From assembly GCF_000281045.1 (NCBI RefSeq), contig NW_008246078.1, forward strand, positions 586,823 to 650,822: a stretch of DNA of 64,000 nt, given 5' to 3'. The notes beneath the pieces are model-generated. The model ran no database searches. It was not told the DNA's origin and saw only the letters and a program-made list of their open reading frames with translations. This DNA is from Saprolegnia diclina VS20 (taxonomy: Eukaryota > Oomycota > Saprolegniomycetes > Saprolegniales > Saprolegniaceae). Both the position numbers and the translations under genes were made by a program. Within the stretch, counting starts at the first letter, position 1; every line of letters starts with the position of its first letter. Positions 44,054 through 53,929 of this stretch are shown here, in pieces.

Positions 44054-44612
44054 GCTGGTCCAAACGAAGATATTGCAAATGACCTTGCTTTCGTCGAAGC
44101 TAGTCCGGATACGTATCCGGATACGGGTAGGGCACCAACCAAATGGTGATCCGGATACGCAGCAAAGATCGCGCGGTTGAACCGTGGACCACGTCGACAA
44201 AACTTCAACCGAAGCCCCAACCGCACGCCAGAGTCGACGCAAGCCATACGAGATAGCTGCTAGACTAGACTATCGACTGCATAGCTCTGCGGCAAAAGGG
44301 CAGACGATATTGTATGGCGCACCGGTTCCCACCCAATGGGCTAGAGTACCATAAAAAATGCATGCCGACTCGAAGCCGGTCCTGTTCTAGTTCATTCACG
44401 TCAGAAAGTTGAGCCAAATGAAGGGAATCTGAAGGAACCGAAGTCTTCGCGGAGGCGTCGAAGGAATGAAGATTTTTACCAGTGTACCTTCCCACTCGCC
44501 GCAATATGCGTCGACACGGCAGTTGGTGAACCGGTGGAGCGAAGACCCAATGACCTCTTTGCTCAATACATGCGTAATAATGGTTACTTTTTTACTGGCT
44601 CAACATTGTTAC
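44054..44612. other. Upstream region of the zinc-knuckle gene
   Basis: About 560 bp. It carries three TCCGGATACG copies (near 44104, 44116 and 44150), two overlapping as GTATCCGGATAC, a perfect palindrome. No gene-like frame. Confidence 0.5.
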
Positions 44613-45219
44613 CGCTGCGTACGTATATATATGAACGCGTTTCGCGTTATCTTCATAGTTACACAAAGACTTCGCATACGTAGAGACTAGCAATCTCCTT
44701 CTTCTTCATTCGCTCGCCGGTCCGTGGCTGCGCAGGCGGCGGCGCGGGGGCTCGTCTGGCTCTTCTGTCGTCGCCCTACGACGCTTGTGGCCGCGGGTGA
44801 GGCCCGTGACGACACGGTCGGTCAAATCTTTCCAGGCGTCGCGGTCGGCGGCGTGTTGCAGCCCGACGACACAGCAGAACCGCTCGACCAGCTCATCACA
44901 CCCGAAGAACTTCACGCCGCCATCAAGACGCTCCACAACAACCGTGCCTGCGGCCCCGACAACATGCCGGCCGAAATCCTCAAGGCCGTTGCCGACCTCG
45001 TCGCCATGCCGCTCGCCCAACTGCTCAACGAAGGTCTCACCACAGGACGGCCCATCCAGCTCGGCGCTGATCTGCCTGCCCAAGCCCAACAAGCCGCAAG
45101 GCGTGTGCTCGAGCCTCCGCCCGATCGTGCTGCTCAACTGCATCCGCAAGGCCGTCTCTGTGATGGTGCTCAAGCGGATCCAGAAGAAACTCGATGCGCA
45201 GATCGGACGCTGCGTACGT
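44613..45219 (-). mobile_element. LINE fragment, copy 1, with inverted reverse-transcriptase segment
   Basis: A 12-bp direct repeat CGCTGCGTACGT flanks the insert (44613-44624 and 45208-45219), a target-site duplication. On the minus strand the right-hand part ends in an (AT)n tail after GAACGCGTTC, the 3' end of the element, with coding ending RRLRSHGPASE (44625-44852). The rest, 44853-45207, encodes reverse transcriptase on the opposite strand: ITPEELHAAIKTLHNNRACG, PDNMPAEILKA, then LPKPNKPQGVCSSLRPIVLL out of frame. An 8-base deletion relative to copy 2, near 45065, breaks the frame. The element is dead. Confidence 0.75.
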
Positions 45220-45297
45220 GGACTAGGAAATACGTTCTGTGCCCTAAACTCGTTATTGCATTATGGCGTTGATCGGCACGTGCATTTGATGGCGGTA

Positions 45298-45778
45298 TTA
45301 GTCGCGCTCCCGAACAATGGCCAGACCACGGGCGTTGAGCTCCTGGTCCCATCTACATTGCATATTGGCATACGACACATGGAACATGTCGGAGAAATGA
45401 GATCTTACTCCATGTAGCACTTTGCGTAGTAGTGGCGAATCCGCTCGGAGCGCACGGCCAAGAGCTCGCGGTTCGCGAGCTCCATTTCTTCTTGAATCCT
45501 AGCATTCAGATTCGGATTCAGATTCCGATATAGCAAAGAGGAGCAAAATACTTTTTGTCGGTGCGCGAGCGCTGGTTGACCATGCCCCGCTTACCCTGGC
45601 GGTCCTCCCAGACGGCGCGGCCTTTGAGGTGGTCGGACGCCTTGACGTGCTGCACGGCGTTGTGAAGCTGGTCCTCGCGCACAATGAACATCTCGACGTT
45701 GCGCCCGAGCTTCTTCTTCCCAAACGGCTCGCTTGCCTCGCTCCGCTTGGCCAAGCCCGCGGCCGGTCGCATGGCCAT
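45298..45778 (-). CDS. CFAP141: Cilia- and flagella-associated protein 141-like
   Basis: Three exons with introns 45499-45551 (53 bp) and 45353-45408 (56 bp, donor GTAAGA) give about 112 residues. The start is MAMRPAAGLAKRSEASEPFG. The middle and end (QEEMELANRELLAVRSERIR, then MEWDQELNARGLAIVRERD) correspond in order to human CFAP141 (C1orf189) QELALAKKQLLMVRQ and QQELNQMGKAFYVERF. CFAP141 is a small inner protein of the ciliary doublet microtubules. The call fits an organism with flagellated zoospores. A decayed copy lies at 53930-54205. Confidence 0.7.
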
Positions 45779-46340
45779 ATTTCCGGAATCCGCGAAATCG
45801 GTTTTGTCGACAACGGCCGCGAAGTTGATAAATTGATACTATCGCCCATTCCAGACGATAGGACCGATACGACCCAAGTACTAGTACATTTTACGATTTG
45901 ACAGCACTACTAGTATCCAGGCCAATGCTCGATGAGAGCGACGAGGTACTAGTATTAGCGCGATCGTTCTACCCCTCCACAACTCTGGATTCGGCTTGCC
46001 ATCGCATACAACCTGGCCGACGTCACATTGTGTTCGGCAAAGTAAGGCAGTGGCGACGATCTTCCAAGGCCGTGCACAGTTATGTGCTTCCTGCCTCTCT
46101 GTGGCTGTGGCCAGCAAGATAGAAGATCGTAGCGCCGATTTTGCATTTGGTGAGAGAGGCATAGCATCTCCTTCATATACTGGCCGATGCTCCTTGAGGG
46201 CATTGCGAAATGAGGCATTTGTGTCGACGCCGTCGTACTGCTGCAGGCTCATGGCGTCCACAAAAATAAGAGCTTTTTGGTGCGCGTATTGATGCAACTA
46301 CGCGTGTATGGGTTGCATCCGAGGCTATTTTGTAAATCGC
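45779..46340. other. Intergenic, possible decayed coding sequence
   Basis: About 560 bp of lower-GC sequence. A minus-strand frame (45881-46297) of 138 codons looks faintly protein-like (RSSILLATATERQEAHN) but has no recognisable family and no clear upstream context. Confidence 0.35.
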
Positions 46341-49300
46341 TTAGCACGTGTGGAGACGCCAGCTTTTGATATCGAAAAAGTACGTGATTTGCCGCCAGCG
46401 CACGGACACGAGCCCGGCCATGAGGGCAAACACAGCATCGATCTCGCACTCGACGTCGTTCGCTTGGACCACCAGCGTAAAGTAGCTCGCCGAGCTCAAG
46501 TACGGTGTGCGGAGCTTGCGCGGCGGCAACGCCCGCCACCGCTCGAGCACCGCGGTGCCCACGACGGCCCCCAGCGCAATCAAAACGCCCGTCAATACGC
46601 CGTCGAGACGGCCAATCGTGATGTAGCCCGTTGTACAGTCCAGCGCGCGATCCATGTCGATGTACGTGCACGCGCGTTGCAAATACGCCGTGTAGCGCGG
46701 CGGCGCTTGGCAGCCCACAGCGATCGCCCACGTCAAGAGCGAGCTCTTCCACGCATACGACGGCGTGTACTGCTGCGTGACGCTGCTCAGCAGGTCGTTC
46801 AGCACGTAGACAAGCCACGTGAGTTCGGACGCGGCAAGGACGACCTTGTACCATGGCGTCACGGGCACGACAAGGCGGGCGCCATGCCCGATCGTCTCGA
46901 GCGTCAATTGGCTCGTGTTCAAGAGCCATAGCGCCGTCGTACTTCGCACGACGAGGAGGAGGCGGCCGACCCAGACATGCCCGACGATCCGGTTGAGCTC
47001 CAAGAGGTTGAGAGCGTTGATTGCACCAAACGACGTGATGGTGTAGCACAGGACGAGCACAAGGACGCTGATGAGAATGAGCGTGACGTACTGGGCGCTC
47101 TTCCGGCAAAAGTAGCTGAGGGTCGTGTGAATCTCGGTCGGGTCGAGCACGAGCGCCAACGGCCGGAACGCCGCCGTGATGGTGCGCACTTGACCGCGGT
47201 CCCCTTGAAACGAAACGACTTCGCGCGCGCCCTGGACCCAATCAAAGAGGTAGCACCACCCTACGAACGGCCAGGCAGCGTCGTCCGTGCCGTTCAAGAG
47301 ACCTCGCTGGTACAATTGCGTGGCCGAGAGAGTGCTGGGTGTTATGTATTGGACGAGCACCACGTCCAGGTCGTTGACGGCGCTACGTGCCAATGACGCG
47401 GGCGTGGCCAACGCTTCAAAAGCTACTGCGTGCTCGACCCGGAAGGTCTGTATGGCATCGTAAATAGAGCGGCAGTCGGCTTCGGAAAACACATCCAAAG
47501 TGCAGAGACCGTCACTGTCGACGGTCGTGTCGACGCCAACAAGGGCAAAGAGGAGCGCCGGGGTGGATACTTCGATTGTTTCTGTGACCCACCAATCGCA
47601 ATCCGAGTCGAACGAGACAAAGGTGCTGGGTCCGTACTGAATGGCGATGGGGGCGAGGTCGCTGCCGCAAATGAGATTGCCGCCGACGCTGACGAGCGTC
47701 GTCTCGGCCAAAAGCTCCATCGGCAGCGCACAGATCGACGACTTGGCCGGGAGTTGGACAAAGCGCTCTTGGGCTGTCATGTTTGTGAGGGTTAGGGTCG
47801 CCAGCGCTTGCAGAAACGTGCCGTACAAGTGGCGTAGCGAGCTCGGCACCGAAATGTACTCTGTGTCGATACTACCAAACGGTCCCAACGTGCTTTGCAA
47901 CCGACTCAGGCCCACTTGCAGTGGCGCCAAAAGCGTTGTATTCGTGAGCAAGAGCTGCTCGGACGTGGTGTTGGCAAAGGCAAAGGTTGGGGCTTCCCGC
48001 AAAAGGGATCGTCCCCCAATGCCACTGACGTTGTGCGCTACGGCCCAGAGATCACTGGCAAAGGACCAGTAGAGACGCATCGACGTCTGTCGATCCGTGT
48101 GCATCGCGGGGGATGCATGCGCCATCGTGAGCGCGTAGCGCTGCCCCCACGCGGTAGCAATTTCGATGGCATCGTGGTACCCCGTGGTTTTGTAGTTTTG
48201 CCACTGCAGCCGGAACGTCGAGAGGCCGTGCGAGCGCCAAAGAGCCACTTCAGCATCGATCGTGAGGGCATTCGTCGTCGTCGCACGCCACCAGTCCTGT
48301 CCGCTTGATGTCTGCTGAAGGAGGCTCAGAAAGCCGGATTCAAACGACGAGCCCCAGCAGGCGCGCATGGCATCCCAGTCGCGGACGTTTCGAAGCGGCG
48401 CACCAAGGTACACGGCGCCATTGCTTTGCATCATGGCATCGCAGCGGGCTTGACGCGCGGCGGTACTAGCCATGGTCCAGCTCCGGTTCAAGTCGAGGTA
48501 GCAGTACTGCGTAAACATCCACGGCAGCTGGCACGGATCCATGGAGCGGAGACCGCGCACCACGGAATGCAGCGCGATCGTGTCTTCATTGAAGAGCTCG
48601 CGACGGGCGAGGTTGGCGTGCCACTCAGTCGTGCCGTGCGAGTCGCGGTAGATGGGCATACCCAGCGCTGGTGTGTCGAGCGCCACAGACGGCAGGATCT
48701 CGGTCGACGTCAGTGACAACTGCGTAAAGGTTGTCGCGAGATACGCGTGCATCCCGGACGTGTTGAAGCCCGACCAGCCAAAGTCGTTGGCGAGCGAGTC
48801 GGACATGACAGAGAGGTACGCGATATTGCTCGTGAGCGTCGTGACAAGGTACCCGAGCCCGAGAAGCGTCGAACTGTGCTGGAACCAACCGCTTTTGTAT
48901 CGAAATGGGCGGAGGCGCAGTGGCATTTTCGGGGCATTTGTGGCATGGAAGCGCAGAGACTGTCGGCGCCGACGAACGCCGTATTCTTGACAGCGCACGA
49001 CCCGCCAGAGTTTGGTGTCGAGAACGTAGCCAACACCGCGATAGTCAAAGGCTATGAGACCACACATGACGGCTGAAATCGTGTCGAGCTCGGGGGTCTC
49101 GCCGACGTGGTAGTGGGCGAGCGTCGGGGGCAAAAGCTCGTGCAATGGTTGGGACAGGCGACGTTGGCACGGCGCTAGGACGGCCAAGAGCCATGCTCCG
49201 ACTAGAAGACTGGTGAGAAGCACGAGGCGTTCCCAGCTGCCAATCACGACGCGCCCGCTGTCACACGTGACGGTCTCGAGGTTGTGAATGGAGCACTCGC

Positions 49301-51452
49301 GACGGAGCTGGACACGCCAAATGACTGGCGCGAGCTGATCGATGCAGACAAGGACGAGCCAGGTCGCAAGAAGAATGACGACTGTCGACGCACGATGCGA
49401 TTTACGTACAAGAGGCTCAACGACTTCGTGGAGGACGTAGATAAGCCAGAGACCTTCGCCAGCCAAGGCGCTCGAGAGCAAAAGCGAACGCGTGGACGTT
49501 TGCACTTGGAGAATAGCTCCAGACGGCGCCGAGAGGGCTGCGGTGGCCGTTGAAAGACACACTAGAGCGAGTCCGCTGCGCGCAAGCAGAAAGTATCGGC
49601 CAATATAGACAGCCGACACCACGGGGTTGAACATGAGCCACAACGTCGACCGGAGAGCGCACCCGAGACAGAGCGTGAGCGCGCTGACGACGCCGAGCGT
49701 CACGGTCGTCATGGCCGCCGAGTACCACAGGTACGGTCCCAGCGTTGCTGGTGCGGGGGACGCGTCCGAGACGACCGGGGGGTACGCCACCGAAATGATA
49801 TTGACCGTTTGAACATCACCTTGAAGGGAAAGGACCTCCCGCAGCCCCAACGCCCACTCGTACAGCATTGTCCAGCCAAAAAAAGCAAAACTGGGGGCGA
49901 GCAACGGTTGCATCTGGATCTGGATCTGGGACGCACTCTGGGTCTGGTTCTGTACGTACTGAAAGAGGCCAATACTGGGGTCCACCAAATGGGTCACATT
50001 CGGTGCCTTCAACGACAATGCTTGCGCCAAGCCCTCCGTCGCATGGAAGGCACGTTCGCACGCCGCTGCGTCGACGGCGGCGACACAGACGTCATCGCTG
50101 CGCACGCCCCCGAGCTGCATCAGCGCAAAGACTCCAGCGTCGACGCGCAACGACGACGTTAATGGCGCTTGGCGCTGACACACATCATCAAAGCCAAACG
50201 TCTGCTGCACAAATGCCACTGACGCGCCAAAGATACACCACGGATTGCCACTGTAAAAGCGCAATGTCGGGTCGGCCCACTGCAGCGGCCGCAGTTGCAG
50301 CAACACGGGTGGTGCAACGAGGGCGTGTAGCGCCGGCGAATTCACAAGTGCCGACGTCAAGTCGGCGCGGAATCGTTGCATGGCTTCAACAAGCGCCGGT
50401 GGAGGTAGGACCCACTTGGCATCGAGGGCGGCAAGCCACCCGACTTGGTCGTGGAGGGCTTGACCGAGTAGCGGTAGTGGACAGCCATTGATAAAGCACT
50501 CCATCGCATCGGGCGTCGTGTCGGCAAAGTAGTTGAACGTACCCCGAACCATCGTCTGGTTCTCGCTCGCGGCGTACAAGTCGTTGAAAAAGAGGTCATA
50601 GAAAAGACACGTTTTCCTATGCATGAGCCGACTCGTCGTGGGGATGCTCTTGAGCGACATGGGGACCGCGACGCCGAGGGCATTCTCAACAAGGACACTC
50701 TCGAGGAGGCCAAAGCCCGTGCCCGTGCCATATTGAAGCGCAAAGAGCTGGCATCCGTGCGAGCGCCACAGCTGCACCTCGTCGCTGATGGAAACGAGCG
50801 TGTGGGCGGTCAACGTACGCAGCCAGTCGGCGCCTTTCGCTCCGGTCGCTGCGATCGGAGTGCCGATGCGAGTGTCAAAGAGGCCGCCCGTCGACTGCCG
50901 CCACGCGTCAAAATCGATGTTGCGCAGGATTGACTCCAAGTACATGGCGGCGTTCGTTGTCTCGGACGCTGCACAGCGCGCTTGGCGCGCGGCCGAGTAG
51001 GCAAATTCCCAGTTTTTTCCAAAGTCGACCCAGCAGTACGGCGCGACAAGCCTCCACACTTGATCGGTGGAGAGCGTTCTTACGCTCTGAATTGCCGATG
51101 GCAAGGTTGTGAGGTCGTTGTAGAGGACCCGGCGGACGTAGACAGCGTCAACACCCGACGACAGCCCCCCGAGGAGCGCGACCGAGGGGGCAAAGATGTC
51201 GAGGTTGTACTCTGTCGAGTAGGGCAGTGTCGAGAGGTGGGTGTTGAGAAGCTGTCGCAACACGGGCGAGGTCGTAAAAAGGTCGGGCCACAAATAGTCG
51301 GTCGCCGTGTACGCAGAGAACGCGTCAAGGACAAAGACGCTCAGCGCCACGGAGGCGGCCACGTAAACCGTGCCGACGAGGTGGAGACGCAAGGCGACCG
51401 GTGGCGGTCCCACGCGTATGTCGTGTGTGTGCGGAGCCACAAACACTTGCAT
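46341..51452 (-). CDS. Giant multi-pass membrane protein with internal duplication, unknown
   Basis: One uninterrupted exon of 1703 residues beginning MQVFVAPHTHDIRVGPPPVA. It is two copies of the same unit in tandem (about 1-850 and 851-1703). Each unit has an N-terminal membrane helix, a large extracytoplasmic region of about 550 residues with conserved cysteines and a shared block (YCWVDFGKNWEF with AARQARC in the first, YCYLDLNRSWTM with AARQARC in the second), then a block FGW..LYEWALGLREVLSLQGD / FVGWCYLFDWVQGAREVVSFQ, about six helices and a C-terminal domain ending KLWRVVRCQ / KSWRLHTC. Members of this type are expanded in Saprolegniales; I know of no assigned function. The intron-free 5.1 kb frame contrasts with its intron-rich neighbours. 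Confidence 0.85.
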   Translation of the reverse strand: MQVFVAPHTHDIRVGPPPVALRLHLVGTVYVAASVALSVFVLDAFSAYTATDYLWPDLFTTSPVLRQLLNTHLSTLPYSTEYNLDIFAPSVALLGGLSSGVDAVYVRRVLYNDLTTLPSAIQSVRTLSTDQVWRLVAPYCWVDFGKNWEFAYSAARQARCAASETTNAAMYLESILRNIDFDAWRQSTGGLFDTRIGTPIAATGAKGADWLRTLTAHTLVSISDEVQLWRSHGCQLFALQYGTGTGFGLLESVLVENALGVAVPMSLKSIPTTSRLMHRKTCLFYDLFFNDLYAASENQTMVRGTFNYFADTTPDAMECFINGCPLPLLGQALHDQVGWLAALDAKWVLPPPALVEAMQRFRADLTSALVNSPALHALVAPPVLLQLRPLQWADPTLRFYSGNPWCIFGASVAFVQQTFGFDDVCQRQAPLTSSLRVDAGVFALMQLGGVRSDDVCVAAVDAAACERAFHATEGLAQALSLKAPNVTHLVDPSIGLFQYVQNQTQSASQIQIQMQPLLAPSFAFFGWTMLYEWALGLREVLSLQGDVQTVNIISVAYPPVVSDASPAPATLGPYLWYSAAMTTVTLGVVSALTLCLGCALRSTLWLMFNPVVSAVYIGRYFLLARSGLALVCLSTATAALSAPSGAILQVQTSTRSLLLSSALAGEGLWLIYVLHEVVEPLVRKSHRASTVVILLATWLVLVCIDQLAPVIWRVQLRRECSIHNLETVTCDSGRVVIGSWERLVLLTSLLVGAWLLAVLAPCQRRLSQPLHELLPPTLAHYHVGETPELDTISAVMCGLIAFDYRGVGYVLDTKLWRVVRCQEYGVRRRRQSLRFHATNAPKMPLRLRPFRYKSGWFQHSSTLLGLGYLVTTLTSNIAYLSVMSDSLANDFGWSGFNTSGMHAYLATTFTQLSLTSTEILPSVALDTPALGMPIYRDSHGTTEWHANLARRELFNEDTIALHSVVRGLRSMDPCQLPWMFTQYCYLDLNRSWTMASTAARQARCDAMMQSNGAVYLGAPLRNVRDWDAMRACWGSSFESGFLSLLQQTSSGQDWWRATTTNALTIDAEVALWRSHGLSTFRLQWQNYKTTGYHDAIEIATAWGQRYALTMAHASPAMHTDRQTSMRLYWSFASDLWAVAHNVSGIGGRSLLREAPTFAFANTTSEQLLLTNTTLLAPLQVGLSRLQSTLGPFGSIDTEYISVPSSLRHLYGTFLQALATLTLTNMTAQERFVQLPAKSSICALPMELLAETTLVSVGGNLICGSDLAPIAIQYGPSTFVSFDSDCDWWVTETIEVSTPALLFALVGVDTTVDSDGLCTLDVFSEADCRSIYDAIQTFRVEHAVAFEALATPASLARSAVNDLDVVLVQYITPSTLSATQLYQRGLLNGTDDAAWPFVGWCYLFDWVQGAREVVSFQGDRGQVRTITAAFRPLALVLDPTEIHTTLSYFCRKSAQYVTLILISVLVLVLCYTITSFGAINALNLLELNRIVGHVWVGRLLLVVRSTTALWLLNTSQLTLETIGHGARLVVPVTPWYKVVLAASELTWLVYVLNDLLSSVTQQYTPSYAWKSSLLTWAIAVGCQAPPRYTAYLQRACTYIDMDRALDCTTGYITIGRLDGVLTGVLIALGAVVGTAVLERWRALPPRKLRTPYLSSASYFTLVVQANDVECEIDAVFALMAGLVSVRWRQITYFFDIKSWRLHTC

Positions 51453-51980
51453 TATCTCCTTGATTGCCGAGTTCTCTGGTGTTGGGGCAATGAAACGACG
51501 ACGTGAAACCGGTTCGCCACGGCTGGAAAGCTGGTCCTTGTTGGTTTGAAAAGAGTTGCGTCAAAGACGATTTGAGCTGGGTTGCCGAATGGCTTGGCAG
51601 TGGCAGTGGCAGTGGCCTCGTAATTGCGAGGAGGTTTCCCTGGCCGTTGTTGCACCTGATGAGCCCGTACTACTCAGGTGTCCGGCCCGCGTACACGGAC
51701 TCGAGGCATGGGAATTGTTATGGTGGCTCCCGAATAGCGCGATACGAAGGACGGCAAACGAGCGCTTGACTTTATCATTAGACTATGAAGAGCTAAGATC
51801 ATTAGATTAGGGAGAGCTAACAAGTTGTGCCTTATGCCGTCAAAGAGGAATCGTAAGCAAGAAGTTCGACGCTTTGGCGGCGCGATCGGTCGTTTGGCGT
51901 CTCACTACAACAAGACACCTCTTGGATGACCACAGACACTTAACAAGAGCTACTGCACCATCCTTGTTGGATTACGAAGG
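51453..51980. other. Intergenic with short GGCAGT repeat
   Basis: About 530 bp. A GGCAGT hexamer is repeated near 51595-51615. Promoter region of the giant membrane protein. No gene-like frame. Confidence 0.5.
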
Positions 51981-52307
51981 TTATAAGTTGCCGACCTGCC
52001 CTTTCGTCCACGTTGTGAGACGGATCACACCGCGCTTGCCATATTCGTGGCATTGGAAGAGAGACTTGAGCGTGATCGTGCGTTCATCAACAGGATCGAG
52101 CTCGAACGGTGCATACGAGGGGGCAGTTTTGTCATACAAACTGCGCACGGCTGGGGCGTGGTAGAGGACGAAACGATGGTTCTTTGTCATGTGTTCCCGG
52201 GACTCCAGGAGCAGTCGAACCGCCGCAAGCGTAGGGTCTTGCTCCTCGCAATACACAGCAAGCGCCTTGTTGTCGATCAGAAAGAGGCGAAGCTTCAAGT
52301 CGGTCAT
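51981..52307 (-). CDS. Small clustered protein, ubiquitin-like pattern (member 1)
   Basis: A 108-residue single exon beginning MTDLKLRLFLIDNKALAVYC. It shares the family pattern of the cluster: an opening strand, a helix with AVRLLLESREHMTKNHRFVL, then YAPFELDPVDERTITLKSLF and a closing GVIRLTT. It is the only member on the minus strand. No signal peptide, membrane helix or catalytic motif is visible. Family function is unknown. Confidence 0.72.
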   Translation of the reverse strand: MTDLKLRLFLIDNKALAVYCEEQDPTLAAVRLLLESREHMTKNHRFVLYHAPAVRSLYDKTAPSYAPFELDPVDERTITLKSLFQCHEYGKRGVIRLTTWTKGQVGNL

Positions 52308-52693
52308 CCCTCAAAGTTTGCAACTGAGAGCCTCGCTGCGACCATAAAATGCGGCAACGTGATGGGTGAGGACTATGCTGAGCTCAAAACAATAAATGGT
52401 GCTGGTGCCGCCGTTGGATGTGATGGCATCGGACTACATATTCTCAGGTCATACCACGACCTTGCAAAAGAAGCGTTTGAGAGACCTCCGGAGCTGCGTC
52501 AAGGTGGTCACCGCAGACGTGCAAAACGATCACTTGTAGCGTACCGATGGCTTTTGGGGTCTATTCAGTCCTGGGTTAATTCAAAAGAAAGTGGTCCAGA
52601 ACCGTCATTTCTGGAACGATCCGTCCAGACCCATCAAGGATGGATGACAAATTGCGACAGCACATCACAAGGGAATCGAACGGTCACCGCAGC
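52308..52693. other. Divergent intergenic, cluster members 1 and 2
   Basis: About 390 bp between two oppositely directed members, likely carrying both promoters. No feature recognised. Confidence 0.45.
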
Positions 52694-52957
52694 ATGCCCT
52701 TGTACTACTTCCGCATCAAAACGCGTTATGGCCATATCGCCTACGACTATGTCACGCTGCTTCCAAATTACCCACTCCCAACGGTGGCCACAGCTCGCGA
52801 TCTGCTCACGTCTCGGGGCTTCATGACCGACTCTGATTGCTTCAAGTTCAATGAAACACGAGACAAGACTCCCCGCGTGTACACTGTCGATCGCAAAAGT
52901 GAAGGCATAATGCCGCTCGACTGCTTGAAGGGCACCGACGGTATCATTGCCGTCTAA
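52694..52957 (+). CDS. Small clustered protein, ubiquitin-like pattern (member 2)
   Basis: An 87-residue frame from MPLYYFRIKTRYGHIAYDYV. Family landmarks are VATARDLLTSRGFMTDSD (helix), YTVDRKSEGIMPLDCLKG and the end DGIIAV. It is closest to the member at 57312, which has EVDRKSEAVMPLTELK. The frame is open 18 codons upstream, but the ATG just before the first strand aligns with the other members. Third positions look coding-like. Confidence 0.72.
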   Translation: MPLYYFRIKTRYGHIAYDYVTLLPNYPLPTVATARDLLTSRGFMTDSDCFKFNETRDKTPRVYTVDRKSEGIMPLDCLKGTDGIIAV

Positions 52958-53510
52958 GGAGGCGTTTACCTGGCTGCAGTTGAATACATCTAGCATGCCA
53001 TTATCACGTTTGATACTGGGATAGCAAGCGAGAAGAATTGATTGGGACGAGGGAGCGCTGTACCATACCGTTCATCGAGAACTCGGATGCTTATGCGATA
53101 TGGGCTCAAATAGCTTGCTGTTGCGGGTTGGCCCCGCCCAGCAAGAACGACCCTCGTGTCAACTCGTGTCAGCGATATTTTCCCAATAGAAAGCACTGGC
53201 ACGTGGTTTTCGCCACGCCGTTTGACGAGTCGTGCAGGTTGTGCCACGTCATAGGTCGAGAAGAGCCGAAGTTGTGTCGCCTTCAAGACTGGCCAACACG
53301 CACGCTGACGAAAAAAGCATTTTCAATCGGCTTCAAGGGGCACTATTGTTGTACAACCATTGTCGCACATTCGCCACACCGTTCGTGTAGTTGGTAGCTG
53401 GAAATCTTCTGTTGGACAATCCCTCGTCTCAACGATCAAGAACGCCTCCAACCCATCTCTTGCACCGTTCTCGACTTCGTTCACAGCGGATTTCTACGTG
53501 TCTCAAAACA
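52958..53510. other. Intergenic inside the cluster
   Basis: About 550 bp. The last 80 bp, ending at the member 3 start, resemble the flank before member 6 (shared TTGCACCGTTCTCGAC and TTCACAG), showing that the duplication included upstream sequence. Confidence 0.5.
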
Positions 53511-53786
53511 ATGGGCAGCGCGCCAACCATCTTTTTGCGCATCCACGGCAAGCGCCTTGCGATCGATGCGAAGCTTGAACCCAGCACACTCGCGGAGCTT
53601 CGCAACTACTTACAACAGCAAGACCACATGAAGGCGCACGACCGCTTCATTCTCATTCTCTACAAGAAAAAGTTGCCAGCAAAAGACAAGTATGTGCTGG
53701 TGTCATCCTCCCGCGCACCAAGAAGATGCACGACACCATGCCTGTACCACTGCCCCCACGTTGCCAACGAGCGTACCATTAACTAG
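53511..53786 (+). pseudogene. Small clustered protein, broken copy (member 3)
   Basis: Starts MGSAPTIFLRIHGKRLAIDA and matches member 6 (MGSSPTIFLHINGKRLAIAL) through LRNYLQQQDHMKAHDRFIL and KLPAKDKYV. It then lacks about 73 bases that encode the YEVEP...LYEFGDPY part in member 6 and re-enters in the wrong frame (SSSRAPRRCTTPCLYH) before a stop. The remaining downstream DNA still resembles member 6 (GGTGTCAT..CCGCGC.CCAAGAAG). It is probably a non-functional duplicate, although a short protein could still be made. Confidence 0.75.
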
Positions 53787-53929
53787 TTTGATGTATGTCA
53801 AGGCTGTAGTCTAGCTCGCGTCCAACTAAAGTGCAACATGCGTGTTTTGCTGAAGAGTTTTAGTAGCATTGGTAAGGTGCCTCAACACGAGGCTTAAGCC
53901 ACATTTTGTATCTAGTGTATACCGGTACT

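Noticed and set aside
46249-47241. 330-codon minus-strand frame overlapping the giant protein
   Set aside because: Other-frame shadow with His/Arg-rich composition; the 1703-residue frame has clear membrane helices and duplication.
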